DNA of 64,000 bases from Apiosordaria backusii. Its lineage: Eukaryota > Ascomycota > Sordariomycetes > Sordariales > Lasiosphaeriaceae. Position 1 is the stretch's first letter. Each line of letters begins with the position of its first letter. Where the stretch lies: the NCBI GenBank assembly GCA_030549205.1, contig JAUKTV010000004.1:1984001-2048000 (forward strand). Reading direction: 5' to 3'. A program made the translations under genes and the position numbers. Below are positions 21,721 to 33,981 of the stretch, piece after piece. The notes under the pieces were generated by a model that worked only from the letters and a program-made list of their open reading frames with translations, was not told the origin of the DNA and made no database searches.

Positions 21721-24700
21721 ATGTCATCTGATGCGCCAACGGCATCGTGGCATCCTGCCATGATGCCCAATTCAGCTGCCGAGCCATCTCGAAGCCCCCC
21801 AGAAGAAGCTTCATCGAGTCCGACACCAAGTCCGGCGCATCAGCAACCAGAAGCCACCGACGATACTCAGAAACTAGGTCACGTTGGCGAGACTTCGGAA
21901 GACCATGACACAGGTGCTGGGGCAGATGCTTGGTTTCCGGACTATGGAACTACCAGCACCGATTGGATGAATCATACGGATGATGCGCCGGCATCTGCAC
22001 CCGCTCCCGCGCCGGTCGAGGATTCCGTGGAGCCTGTTTTCGAGGAGAAGGCTGAAGAAACGGCGGCCGAAACCACCACTGCGTCCAAGCATCTCAGCAC
22101 CATGTCCTTTACTCGGACTGTGTCTTCAGAAATGGAATGGAACGATGATGATGATGCTGAGTGGAACATCTCCCAACCGGCCACCCAACCCGAAGCTTTC
22201 AAGTTTCTTCCTGAGACCGAGAGGACAAACTCGTTCCCAAATACCTCGCACTTGGAGCAGCAGTCAGCCCCAGGATTGGAGCAGCCTCTGCCTGCGACCG
22301 AGGCCGAAGACTTGATTCGAGAAATCGAGCAAGAGGAGGCCGCTGAAAATGCGGCCGATGAAGGCTTCGATAATCAGTTCGGCGAACAGAACGATCATCA
22401 GTATATTGGCGGTAATATTGCTGGGACGGCAGAGGATGCTCAAGAGGCCAGATTTGATGAGGGACTTCCATTGATCTCCTCAGCTGAGCAGCCGCTGCCT
22501 GCAGAGGACGACGGTACTGGGGACGATTTGTTTGGAGGGGATGGGGAAGATGAGGACGACTTCTTCAGCAATGTCAAAGGGAACGAGACTGGCGACCAAG
22601 CTGGATTTGAGCCACAACCATTGGAGCGCAAGTCTACAATGGATGTCCTGAGCTCATTAAATGTTGGCTCAACGCAAAATGGTTTCGTACCTCTGGAGCA
22701 AACACTTGAGGAGCATGAGGCTGAAAACCAGGTACCCCAACCACAAGAAGCTCAGGAACCTAAGGCCGAGATCCCGGCGGCTTCACAGGACGAACCGAAG
22801 GCCGAAACTCAAGAGGACCTTGACGCCAAGTGGAAGGAGATGTTCGGCGACGAAGAGGAGGAGGAATTTCTTCTGGACGATGAGACTCAGCCAAAACAGG
22901 AGGTGGACGCAGCTGCGTTCCTGGGTAGCGATGACGAGAGTCTGCTTGATGATGAGACGGACACTGAACCGACTGCAGCCCCAGGATACCAACCAGCCCC
23001 TGGGTCCGCCGCACCAATTACTACTAGTCCATATGCTCCAGCAGTCAGCCCATATCTGCCCACCGGATCATCTGTAACTCCAACCCAGGCGAACCCCTAT
23101 CTTCCACCAGCTCCGACCGTCCAACCTGTTACTGTCACTCCATATGGGCCTCCTGCCTCTGCTCCTCCGGTACAAAACTTTGGCTATGGCGCTCCTCCAC
23201 CTCCGGTACAAGAGAAGCCCAAGGCGCAAAGCTTTGTGGACAAAGCCAAGGGCGGATATACATCCCCCTACGATCTTCCTATGGAGGTAGTGAAGCCCAA
23301 AAAGCGTGCCAGCGCCTTGACGCTCCAAAGAAACACATCGGCTCCCGTTGTCCCTGGGCCAGCTGTCGCACCACCACCAAGAAGCGCAAGCTTGCAACAA
23401 CATCACCCTGTTGCCCCTCCCTTGCCGTCGAGTGGTCTTGCTGGACCTGCTGTATCACGCCCAGGCTCCAGCAGCTCAGCACAGCCCCCCCAGACAGCAC
23501 GCAAAGCCTCGCATGATGCCTTCTTTGAGGACCTTCCCATCACGACGAAGCCTCGGCCTGCATCCCGCCATAGCAACAAAAGCTTGCCGTCCCCGTCTCA
23601 GACGAGTCCATATGGACCTCCATCACACTCAACGCCTCCACATGCTGTTCCACCTCCCCCGGGACCTTTCAGCCCTACTGGGGCCCAGCCAGACATTCCT
23701 GCCCTAGTGGCGCCTCCCAAGGTCAACCCTTATGCTGCTCTACCTTCCAGTGCCGGGTTGGCTCCAGCCCCTGCGCCCACCGTCTCCAGTCGTTACTCTC
23801 CCGCTCCCCCTGGTGCACCACAGCCGAATGGCCACGTCCCTCCTCCAGCCTTGAGCCGCTATTCTCCCGCTCCTCCGTCCCGGCAGCCCAGTAGCACTTA
23901 CCCGCCACACAGCGCGGCTTCGGCACCTCCAATCTTGCCTCACCAGCCTCGTACCTCCAGTCCGTTGGCTCATTTTGAAATTACTAACGAACGGTCCAGA
24001 CCTCACCAGCCAACCCATCTTGCGGAGAACACTTTGGCAGAGAAGCGTAGTGTTAGCTCATTGTACGATTCCAGGCTCCAAAGGGTACCATCTCTGCCGC
24101 CAACACGGGAGGTTGAGGAAGAGGATGGCCCAGCCAGAGCTCAACCGTTCTCTCCTGGCCGCGCGATTCCACCTCTTCCAATGTCTCCTCCAGAATCGAA
24201 ATATGCACCGCCATCGCTTAATGCTAGACAGACACCGCCGCCTCCTCTTCATTCCGGCCAGACCATCTTGTCTCCTCCCAAACGGGCGATGTCTACTCAT
24301 AGCCCACTTGTCATGTCTCCCGAGTTTGCTCCGCCAGCGAGATCACAGACGCAGTCGCCGGGGGCACTGTATGGCAGCCGGGGCGTAAACCCCAGCGAAC
24401 CGCTTCCTCGGCCTTCCTCAGTTCAAGACCTCACTTCTCCCCGCCTAGCTGGGTATGCTCCACAGGCAGCCCCAGTTGCTCCCTCCACTACCTCCTCTCG
24501 ACCAAGAGGGTTCTCCCTCAACATGAATGTCATTCCACCCACGGATGGACGGGAGCACGATCCACTCCAGAGATGGCGAGGTGCCCCTCTACTCTCATGG
24601 GGAGTCGGCGGTGCAATGGTTACAATGTTTCCCAAGGAGGTGCCACGCTACGGCATGAATCAGAGCGTCCCGTCGGTCGTACGTAGTCCAGGGGAGGTCA

Positions 24701-27662
24701 AGATCAAGAACGCCAAGGACATTACCCCGTTAGAGGAACGTCTTACCAAGTTCCCTGGTCCCCTCAAGGGCAAGTCCAAGAAGAAGGAAGCCATTTCTTG
24801 GCTGAATGCGGGTATCGAAACATTGGAGCGTGGTTTACCCAACACATTTGGCATTCAGTCGCATCTGGCGCATGAGGATAAGCGGGCGTTCGAGCGAGTC
24901 CTTCTGTGGAAGATTCTGCGCGTTTTCATTGAGAACGATGGAGTTCTGGAAGGCAACCCTACGGTTGAGAAGGCTGTTAGGGATCTCTTGTCCCCTCCAC
25001 CCACGCCAGAAGCTGCGGTTCCCTACCTAAACGGAGGTGCTCCTCTTGGGCTCAGCGATTCACCCGCAACCTCCATGCGGACCGATGCGGTTGACTCAGC
25101 CACAGTCGAAAAGATCCGCCAGCATCTTCTTGGCGGTGAGAGTGAGAAGGCTATCTGGGCTGCGGTTGACCAGCGCTTGTGGGGTCATGCCCTTCTTCTT
25201 GCCAATGCCCTTGCTCCCAACCTGTACAAGCAGGTCGCGCATGAGTTTGTGAAGAAGGAAGTCAACTTCCCTGGTCACAACAACGAGTCTCTTGCTGCTT
25301 TGTATGAGGTTCTCTCAGGAAATCACGACGAGACTGTTGACGAGCTGGTCCCCGTTCATGCCCGCGCCGGACTTCAGCTTGTTGCGAAGGACCCGTCGCT
25401 TGGGCCTTCCAAGGATGCTATGGAGGGTCTCGATAAATGGCGTGAAACTCTAAGTCTCATTCTGAGCAACAGGAGTGTCGATGATAGCAAGGCTATCAAC
25501 TCACTCGGCACCCTGCTTTCTGGATACGGAAGGGCTGAAGCCGCTCATATCTGCTTCATGTTTGCACGCCATAATACCATTTTCGGTGGCTTTGATGATC
25601 CCAACTCACACTTTGTGCTGGTTGGATCTGACCATAAGAGGCAGGCTGAGCAGTTCGCCAAGGAGATTGAGCCTCTTCTGCTCAGCGAAGTGTACGAGTA
25701 TGGCCAGAGCCTTGCTGGGAACTCCAACGTGGCCGTTTCGAATCCTCACTTGGCAGCATACAAGCTGCAGCATGCATATGCCCTGGCGGAATACGGGTTC
25801 AGAGATAAAGCTTTGCAGTACTGCGAGGTCATTGCTGCGGCGATCACTGCACAGACCAAGCGTTCCCCGTATCATCACCACATCCTGGAAAATGCAGTCG
25901 AGGATCTCATGAAGAGGCTGAGATCAGCCCCCAAGGAAGAGTCCAACTCGTGGATTCCCAAACCAAGCATGAACAAGGTCTCAGACTCCATGTGGAACCG
26001 CTTCAACAAGTTTGTTGCTGGTGATGACAACGACAGCTCTGCGCAGGGCTCTCCTGGTGATGCCGTCGAATCAGGGCCGTTTGGCAGGATTGCTGGAGGT
26101 ACCCCGACTATTAGTCGGTCTCCATCTGCCAACAACCTGGAGACGTTTGGCGCTGCTATTCCCAGCTATGGTATGCCGGTCGCCCCGATCAGCAATGGAC
26201 CCGTTGTCTCTTCAGCACCGCCTACCAGGGCTGCCTCTCGCTATGCGCCAGCAGGACCAGCACAGCCTGTGGCTGCTGCCGGCAACCCGTATGCCCCTCG
26301 GACGTCCATGGATCGCACTTCGGGCGAGTACAGTCGGGGTTCTATCGAGCTGCCCAGAAGGTCTCTGGATATGCAATCTGGATATAGCCCGGTGAGGACC
26401 TCCTCCCCGGCTCAACAGTACACGCCCTATGGCAGTGGCTACAATCCTGCCCAGGAGTCACCACGCAGTCCACCGGTGCAGCAACAGCCAGCTCAGTTCT
26501 CTGCAACAACACCCGGATACCAGCCATATGGATATCCCGGTGCGCCGACCAATGGCGGGAATGTTGGGGGTGATTTGCCTACTCCCATTTCCGAGAAGCA
26601 AGGCTTTGAGCCCAAGGCTGAGGCTCCAGAGACCTCTGGCTACCAGGCTCCATCATATGGATATGAGCCGCCATCATTCACTCCATATGAGGCGCCAAAA
26701 AAGGATAGCAAGCCCGCATCTAGTGAGGCTACTGGTAACGGTGGATATGAACCTCCATCATATCAACCTTATAGCTACGAGCCTCCATCATACGAGCCCG
26801 ATCAGCCCTCTAACCAGGATGACAAGTCTGATGATGAGAAGTCCAAGCCCAAGAAGAAGAACTTCATGGACGATGACGATGATGACTTTCCCTCAATGAA
26901 GCCATCAAAGGCAGCAGAGAAGACCAAGGAAGAAAAGGACCGGGAAAACGCTGAGATGTTCCGCAAGGCAGCCGAAGAAGATGGTAAGCCCCCCTCTTCC
27001 CTCTACTCACCTTTTAACCTTACTAACATCCCGCAGCCAAACGCGCTGAAGCAGCCAAGGCACAAACCAAAAAAGGATGGGGCTTCGGCTCCTGGTTCGG
27101 TGGCAAGAAGGACGCCATGCCCCAGCAGCAAGAAGCCTCGGGCACACCCAACAAGCCCATCCGCGCCAAGCTCGGCGAGGCCAACTCTTTCTACTACGAC
27201 CCGGAGCTCAAGCGCTGGGTTAACAAGAACAGCAGCGGGGAGGACACAGCCAAGAAGGCCACGCCTCCCCCTCCCAAGGCTGGACCGCCTGGTGGGGGAG
27301 CACCCCGCTCAGCGACCACTAGCCCATCTTTCCCTCCTCCAGGAGCGGGAGATCCCGCGAGGGTGGCTAGCGCCCCTCCCCCGCGTGTTGCTTCCGTTGG
27401 GAACTTGACGCCCCCAGGGTCATCGTCGGATACGAACTTGGCTGCTCCCCCTCCGGGACCGGTGGCGATGTTGAGGTCTGTGAGCAATACTAGTACTGCG
27501 AGCGCACCACCTGGTGGCACGAGACCGCCCCCGGGAAAGAGCTTGAGCAACAGCAGCAGTATTGACGACTTGCTGGGGTCGGCGGCGGGGCCGAGGAGGC
27601 CGGGGCAGGGGAAGAAGCCGAGGAAGAGCGCGAGGTATGTGGATGTTATGACGAAGGATTGA
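21721..27662 (+). CDS. SEC16: COPII coat assembly protein Sec16
   Basis: Exon 1 is 21721-26983 and exon 2 is 27037-27662, with a 53-nt intron (GTAAGC..CTAAC..CGCAG), giving 1962 residues. The ATG at 21721 has the context CACAATGTC. The N-terminal ~950 residues are disordered, first acidic and then Pro/Ser/Tyr-rich. The conserved central domain that binds Sec13/Sec31 covers ~980-1400 (for example ISWLNAGIETLERGLPN). A second disordered region has repeated YEPPS-type units (~1640-1690). The C-terminal domain after the intron contains GWGFGSWFGGKKD and KLGEANSFYYDPELKRWVNK, typical of Sec16 Sec23-binding ends. It organises ER exit sites. It is divergent from NEO1. Confidence 0.95.
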
Positions 27663-28350
27663 GATTACAGGAACCAATGAAGGAAAGGTACATGCATGAA
27701 AATGGGAAGGGAAGGGAATGGGAATGGAATGGGGGGTAGGTACAATTACGAAGAAGACTCATTATGGGGTTTATGAAAGTGGGTATAATAAAAGAGGGAT
27801 AAGGGTGGGACGTGTTTTGTGATTGAAATGAATGGGAGTGAAAGAGGGGATGTATACAAGCTGATGTATTTATAGAGCTTACTTGTTACTTTTTTGTGTA
27901 ATAACTTTGGTTGTTTGGTCATTGGTTGTTTTTTTCTATTCAGGGGTTGAAGAGATGAAAAGGAATACAAATACGTGGATTCTTGGGTGTTTACTTCAAA
28001 AGCTGAGCTTGGTATGTTTTGTTGTTTCTTGACGGGCAAGATAGATGCTACAGACATAATAGAGTTGTTTAGGGGGTGTTTACCATGACAAATGTATACT
28101 TCTTTGTTGTTTCATACGTAAGGGTATCTGTCTAATTCCCATATAGTGTACGATACTGAGAAGAACGCCTTTCCTTTTTTTCCATGACCGATCCCGTTCC
28201 CTTTTCCCTACCAGGTACAGTACCTATATAGCAAATTACGCCACGCTAAATGTCCCCTATGCAAATCACTAAGCAAGCAACCTTTTGTCCTCCCCCAAAT
28301 ATATATATTCCCAGCTTGCTTTTCGTCCCAAACCGCCGGTGGCTCTGCTC
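27663..28350. other. Intergenic region between convergent SEC16 and HUS1
   Basis: 688 bp without a supported gene. It begins with a purine-rich tract of GGGAAT-like units (27699-27735). It holds the inverted repeat AGGTAC-A-GTACCT at 28213-28225. Presumably both 3' UTRs lie here. Confidence 0.55.
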
Positions 28351-29641
28351 TCACGAGCTAAAAGACGAAACATAATACTATCATACCGATCATGTTAGTG
28401 CCACACCCCTCCCACCCAAGGCAAGGACAACTCAGGGGAAAATTACTCACCGTAACCACATCTTCCTGCCCTCCCTCCCCCCCACCAACCCCGCCACTAG
28501 AATGCGGAACATACACATACAGTATCAGCGCGTGCTCATCCGAGAAACAAGCGATAACCCTCCCCTCCAACCGCCCTACACTCAGCACCCTGCTCCAATC
28601 CTTCCCATCCACCCTCACCGTCGCCCACTTGTCCTTCCCTGCCTCCTTGAAAACAGTAGACGGGTGCTCCTCCAGTGGGATTGCCAGCTGTGAGGGGTCC
28701 AGCTCTGGATTTTCGAGACCATCCCAGACAGAGGTGATATCCAGCGTGTCGGTTGACAACCTGAGTCGCAAAGAGCCGTGCATATTCGCCGAGAGCTCCA
28801 ATTTCGGGTCCTTGGTGCTAGAGTGGTTGTGGGATGATGAAGAGGAGGCGGTGGTCAAGGCGAGCTTGGTGAAGCGATCGGATATCGCCTTGAGCTGCAA
28901 CAAAGGGGGAAGCTGGATGTGAACGTCTGGCTCTCTGACTTTCGGCTGCATAATGGTTTCAACGGTGTCGGGGTGTAAAACCCGGACGGGGATGTCCTGC
29001 GTGATGATCTTTTCGCGCTCGCGCTTCATTTGGAGCTCGAGGGGTTCGGGGTGGAAGGGGGATTGATTGTTAAAGGGGTCATCATCATTGCCGAAAGGGT
29101 CGGCGGTTGAACGGGGTGGGCCGCCAGGTTTGGAGGTGGTGGGGGGACATGGGGGCCGGGGCCGGAGTCTTTGGTCATGGTGTGGATTACCATGGAGAGC
29201 ATGGGGGCGCCGTCCTTTTTGGTGAGGCGGAGGTTGGCGTTGTGGGAGCCGATGGCGGAGCGGAGGGCGCGTTGGAGGGGGCCGAGGGGGAGCTCGAGGT
29301 TGATGGTGTTGGCGGGCTCGTTGGATTGGAGTTGGTAGTTGTCGAAGATTAGGTCTGCTGAGAGGGAGCTGATGGGGGGAGGTGTTAGCTAGGGGTTTGG
29401 TTTAGGGAGAGTGGGAAAGGAAAAAAAAAAACATACGCCCAGACTTGTGAGCCCACGTCTGGGATGACGGTGAATCGGACGGTGTCATCGTCGAGGCGCA
29501 CCCATGCGATCTTCTCCAGTGAGTTCAAGGCTGCGGTGAGCTCTGGGAATGGAAAGTCAGTCACAGAGCTAATGCCCGAAAAACAGTAGGAGGCTCACTT
29601 GAAAATGTTCTGATATTTTTGAGGTCTGTTTTGAACCGCAT
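28351..29641 (-). CDS. HUS1: Checkpoint clamp subunit Hus1 (one frameshift in this assembly)
   Basis: Four exons: 29641-29599, 29542-29437, 29368-28451 and 28377-28351. The introns are 56, 68 and 73 nt and all junctions keep phase. The N-terminus (MRFKTDLKNI, then RTFSKLTAALNSLEKIAW) and the block HIQLPPLLQLKAISDRFTKL are typical of Hus1. The last exon codes for only eight residues (YYVSSFSS) after EDVVT. Exon 3 is broken at a G6 run (plus strand 29141-29146, Pro-coding on the gene strand); one more base restores an open 364-residue protein. Hus1 forms the Rad9-Rad1-Hus1 ring loaded at DNA damage to activate the ATR/Mec1 checkpoint. The linker around the frameshift is Pro/Asp/Asn-rich and not conserved. 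Confidence 0.88.
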
Positions 29642-29790
29642 CTTGAAGTCTTATCAATGTTACATTGCAGACTAGAAAAATTATGTTGGACTTGTAAGAT
29701 GCTAATACAAGAAGATACAAATCAATTAAACTTGTGCCGTCGCGTCGCGTCAGATGAATCACAAGCTTAAATCCATGTTACCACACTAAG

Positions 29791-30018
29791 TTAGTGCGGG
29801 GTAGTATCTGGGGTAGGTCCTGATCTGCCCCACCATGCTTCACTAGCCCCTCCTAACCCCCAGCAACCCCCAGCAAGTCTAGCCATCATGAATATCCCAA
29901 AAGAAAACAAAATGCTCGCGCCTATCAAATTCACAACATGTCCCCAACCTGGTCGTTTATCCATAACCGTTTGTACCCAGTATTCCGTTTCATCATCATC
30001 ATCCACCATCAATCCCAT
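29791..30018 (-). other. Small ORF in frame right after the RING gene stop, with one TM helix
   Basis: 75 codons start with ATG immediately after the TAG stop of the RING gene and in the same frame. An acidic start is followed by KRPGWGHVVNLIGAS and a hydrophobic stretch (ILFSFGIFMMARLAGG). I do not recognise the protein. It could be a stop-readthrough extension, a chance ORF, or part of a different splice form. The rest of 29642-29790, upstream of HUS1, has no feature. Confidence 0.25.
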
Positions 30019-30768
30019 CTATACCTCTGCTGGAGCTTGTGCCTTCCACCATTTCTCCCATCCTGGATCCCGCATCGCAGCAGGGGGCACCCATCGCGGC
30101 GGCCTATATGAGGGGAACAGCGGTTGCTGGCGACGCATCTCACGTCTGCGGCGAGGATTGAGTGCGTTTGCAATAGTTCGAAAAGGAAGCCTCCATAGAC
30201 TGTTTTTAACCACTTTTCTTTGCCCTCCCCTGGCCGTCTCGCAATATCCACAGACCTTCCACCCCAAATCCTTGATTGTTATTTTGGATTGCATGACCGG
30301 CTTCCTCGGTTTGGAGGCTGTACCGCCGCATAGCATAGGTACCACTGGATGCCCGCATTGATGATGGGCCACTTGACGACAAATCGGGCAGGCTGGACGG
30401 TCGTCTGCTACGATGCCGAGATAGTGCTTGATGCAGTGGCTGCCAAAGCGATGCCCACAAGGTAGTTCACTCCATCCCTCAACAGCCCCTTCGGGATTTT
30501 TTGTGCCAATAGGGTCGGTGCAAATTGGGCACGACGACTCGGGGTCTGTGGTATCGATTTGCTTCTCGGACTCTATGATGGTTGGCCCGCCTTTTCGGTC
30601 GTTTAAAGCTCCTTTCTTTCCCATAGTGTTTGGGTACCGAAACGTTGTGAGCAGAAAGAAAAGAGGTAGTAAGAGAGGGGATGTCTGGCGGACAAGAGAG
30701 GCAAGATTTGGCCAGGTCCAAGGCGTGCTCGTGACTATTTGCACCGGTGGCACAGGACTGGGTGGCAT
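30019..30768 (-). CDS. RING-type zinc-finger protein (putative E3 ubiquitin ligase)
   Basis: 249 residues from the ATG at 30768, or 201 from the ATG at 30624 (MGKKGALNDRKGG). The longer form adds a hydrophobic stretch that may only be leader sequence. The RING pattern is clear: CPIC, then CGHRFGSHC, H four residues on, and CPIC. A second Cys/His set (HHQCGHPVVPMLC and VCGYC) follows and may bind another metal. The C-terminus is basic and Trp-rich. RING domains usually recruit E2 enzymes. Substrate and pathway are unknown. It is transcribed toward HUS1. Confidence 0.7.
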   Translation of the reverse strand: MPPSPVPPVQIVTSTPWTWPNLASLVRQTSPLLLPLFFLLTTFRYPNTMGKKGALNDRKGGPTIIESEKQIDTTDPESSCPICTDPIGTKNPEGAVEGWSELPCGHRFGSHCIKHYLGIVADDRPACPICRQVAHHQCGHPVVPMLCGGTASKPRKPVMQSKITIKDLGWKVCGYCETARGGQRKVVKNSLWRLPFRTIANALNPRRRREMRRQQPLFPSYRPPRWVPPAAMRDPGWEKWWKAQAPAEV

Positions 30769-32040
30769 TCAGACAAGTGGTGGGTTGAAAGGACGAGAGT
30801 CCTTTGCCTTTCGAGCAAGTCCGGCGAGAAAATCGGCGTGGAGCGGACCCCGGGCAAGGCTGCCGCAAAAGGCAGATTAGCTGGGCTGAGTTTCTAAGCC
30901 CGGAAGAACAACATGAGAAGCAACCGCAAACAAAAGAAAGACAGCGGGAGAAATCAGGCGTTCTAGGATTCCACAGTTTCACTTGTGAATAAAAAGAGAA
31001 AGACGAGGGCAAACTGTCAGGATTTTGCTTGCACTTAACGTGAACCAGAACCAGACCACAGCTGGGACCCGGAGCGCGGCCTCGCCAAGTTAAAACATCC
31101 ACCTCCCACACCATCAACGTTAAAAGCCTTGCTTCGATTATGGGCACATGCACCCGGCGCAAATCTGACAGATCCCGACCCGCTCCCTCCCCCTGGTTGA
31201 GGGTGCGAGGCCTGGATCATCGCTGCCAATGAAATGACGCAGATTCAGTATCATGACCACCACTCTGGTCACCCATTCCCGGAGTTCTAGGCATGCTGAT
31301 GCTCTACTCTAGCTCAGCACCAGCCAATGAAAGGCAATGAAAGCTAACAGCTCCCGTCCGGTAGGGCTACCCTCGAATGCCCGCGTCACCTGCGTCTTTG
31401 AGACGCCTAGATTCCGTTAAGTTAGCATAGGTACGACGGCGCCCTCGTCCGACTTCGCCAGAATTAAGTTTCGGTCCTTGGCATCTCAGTCATAGAACGA
31501 AGCCGTTGTTTCTCCAGGGCCATTTGCCAGGGAAACAGTTTTTGGTAAAGACTAGCCAGGCATGAAGGCTCCCCTTGTTTGCTTCCTTCAAGCAATGGAG
31601 GACTGGACCTGGGGAGCCTGCCCAACAAGGTCCTTTCAAGACATGCGTTAAGGTGGGGCACCTGATGGAACCATGCGGGCGTCTGACCCACAGGGCCACA
31701 AGTTCTGTTTAAACTGTAATAAGCTAGCAACAATGCAGACAACCTTTGATATAGTATTGCATTTCCGCGGCATTTAAAGGTTACTCTGGACGGCTGGTCT
31801 CATGAGTGCATTATGATCTTGTGTTTTTTGAAGTAGGGGGAAGGAAATGTTCCCATGATTTGCCAAATGCCCGGCATCTCTTATTCGTATCGATCGGACC
31901 TGGCCCCTGGTGCTCCCCCACGAAACAACCCTGCCAAGCCACGACCGCTTGGCAGGACCGCAAAACGCCACACGAGGTTCAACTGCGCAAACACGACCTT
32001 CGCAGTCTGCCACTAACCACGACACCACATCACGTCCATC
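30769..32040. promoter_or_regulatory. Divergent intergenic region RING gene / ESS2
   Basis: 1.27 kb between two divergent genes. A 227-codon ORF covering 30479-31162 on the minus strand overlaps the RING gene in another frame and has no domain; I treat it as a shadow. No RNA gene is recognised. Confidence 0.5.
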
Positions 32041-33462
32041 ATGGATCCCGCTCCAATTCAATCCACAGCGCTCGTTCGCAAGCGGACAGACAAAGAGTTG
32101 ATGCCGCCGCCGCCGCAAGCGAAGCGCATCAAACGGCCAAAGCGAGTACTAGACGAAGACACCTACACCGATGCCCTGTCCCAGATCATCGCCCGCGACT
32201 TCTTCCCTGGCCTCCTCGAGAGCGAGACCCAGCAAGAATATCTCGATGCATTAGATTCCAAAGATGACGAGTGGATCGCGAGTGCCGGCCGCCGGCTCCA
32301 GCAAGTCATGACCCCCGGCCGACGACGAAACCTCGCGACTCCTCTGAGGCAGCCCCTACAGGCAACAGCTGGTCAAACACCACTCAACTTTGTGGGCGAC
32401 ACGCCTGCCTCGGTTGCATCCTCTTCGGTGACAGCAGCGACGAGCAAGGCACCAGCCGTCGATACCAACATGTCTCTTGCTGCGTTTCAGTCGAAATATA
32501 CCTCCGAAGACAACGAGTCGTTCTATAAGCTGCTTGACAGACAGAATCAAAAACACGTCGAGAAATACGCTTGGCTTTGGACAGGAAACAAGCTACCGTC
32601 GAAACAACAGCTCAAACAAAAGGAGGTTCAGGCGAAGCTTCTCGCTCAACGAGGTGCTAAGGGGCTTATAGACGATGGCTTCAAAAAGGATCGACTGGCC
32701 ATCATGGACCAAGATGTGATCGATCGACCAGCAGCGCCAGATCAGTGGAAGTTCAAACCTCAGAATGAGCTCATGTTCACACCAGACGCCATCGAAGGGG
32801 TCGAGACCGTGTCAGAAAGAAGGGAAAGGGACTCAAAAATGGGCCTCAAGAGGGTTGTCTACGAGAACACAAGAGTGCCAGACCCAAACCTGAAAATCAC
32901 CCAGGATCGTGAAGAGGACAGGTCAAGGGCAGGATCACCCACACTCTCAGAAATCCGCAATGCCATTGCGGGCAAGAGAAGGGCATGTGACACCGAAACG
33001 AATGCCAGTAGCGTCGCGGGAGGGGAAACACCAAGGGTAAACGGCTACGCATTTGTCGACGATGAAGAGCCAGAGCCAGAACCAATCAGGAGATCAAAAT
33101 CGTCAACAAAAGCCCCTATTATCAACCTTGGCCCTGGTGATGCAACGCCCAACCCCTTCAAAATCCAGGAACAGAGAGGGCGAGAAGCGTTGCATCACAG
33201 GATGGTGGAGAGGATATCACAGTCAAAGAGAACGAGTGCGAGGCTTGGGGTGACGGGGAAGGTGGAAAGAACGCCAGCGCCCAAATTTCCTAGTAGCCCC
33301 AGGGTTGGGGCTGATGGGCTGACGCCGGCTGCGAAGAGGTTGTGGGGGAAGATTGGTGGTTCGGGAAGGGGGAATGAGTCGCCTTTTAGTGGCTCGGTCA
33401 AGTTGACTCCGAGGGCGACGCCAAGGGGAAAGGGGTCGGGGTTGAAGAGTGTGGTGAAATAG
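32041..33462 (+). CDS. ESS2: ES2/DGCR14 family nuclear protein
   Basis: A single exon of 473 residues starting MDPAPIQSTALVRKR. The ES2 family pattern is clear: RVLDEDTYTDALSQIIARDFFPGL near residues 37-60, LAAFQSKYTSEDNESFYKLL near 148-167, YAWLW, and the FKPQNELMFTPD block near 238-249. The C-terminal third is basic, Ser/Pro/Gly-rich and disordered. ES2 proteins (human DGCR14/ESS2, fission yeast Bis1) associate with late spliceosomal complexes, so a nuclear role in splicing is expected from the family. Confidence 0.9.
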   Translation: MDPAPIQSTALVRKRTDKELMPPPPQAKRIKRPKRVLDEDTYTDALSQIIARDFFPGLLESETQQEYLDALDSKDDEWIASAGRRLQQVMTPGRRRNLATPLRQPLQATAGQTPLNFVGDTPASVASSSVTAATSKAPAVDTNMSLAAFQSKYTSEDNESFYKLLDRQNQKHVEKYAWLWTGNKLPSKQQLKQKEVQAKLLAQRGAKGLIDDGFKKDRLAIMDQDVIDRPAAPDQWKFKPQNELMFTPDAIEGVETVSERRERDSKMGLKRVVYENTRVPDPNLKITQDREEDRSRAGSPTLSEIRNAIAGKRRACDTETNASSVAGGETPRVNGYAFVDDEEPEPEPIRRSKSSTKAPIINLGPGDATPNPFKIQEQRGREALHHRMVERISQSKRTSARLGVTGKVERTPAPKFPSSPRVGADGLTPAAKRLWGKIGGSGRGNESPFSGSVKLTPRATPRGKGSGLKSVVK

Positions 33463-33981
33463 ATGGGACTGGGAAATAGGAGTTTTGGCTTGTGATACCC
33501 TAGAGTTTGATTTGGCTATGGAGCCGTAGATTGGTTGCCAGTGGCATTGGCTATCTGAAATGATTACGTCTGGATAGACGCGATAAAATATAATAGCAAA
33601 TGTATACTATGATCTTGTTAATTATTTGCGGTAAGCAGCATATCGTGGTGTTCACGTGGTGTTCCAAACTCGCATGGCCAACCCGCGCCGCCGAGGAACC
33701 GTGGGGTGGTCCCGACGCTCCGGATCACTACCGGGCGCTAACAGGGGTCCCGGCTGCTCTGACAGGGGTCAAGTAAACGTCACTCCAAATTTTTTGCGGC
33801 TCTTCCCTTCCCTCGGCTCCGTGCACGAACTTGGCTCTCGGAGTTTAGGCCATCCACACATCTCCGATATCACTCAGCGAGCAATATAGGATGGCCGTCT
33901 TATAACGCATCATGCTAGCAACTTTTTTATCCACGCAATAATTGAGACACTGAGGAAGTTCAAACGGAGAGAGGGGCAAAG
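33463..33981. other. Intergenic region between ESS2 and COQ8
   Basis: 519 bp between tandem genes. It holds the 3' UTR of ESS2 and the promoter of COQ8. A short GC-rich ORF (33656-33889) shows no coding support. Confidence 0.5.

Noticed and set aside
30479..31162. 227-codon minus-strand ORF
   Set aside because: It overlaps the RING gene in another frame, has no domain and is Cys/Ser/Pro-biased like shadow translation.
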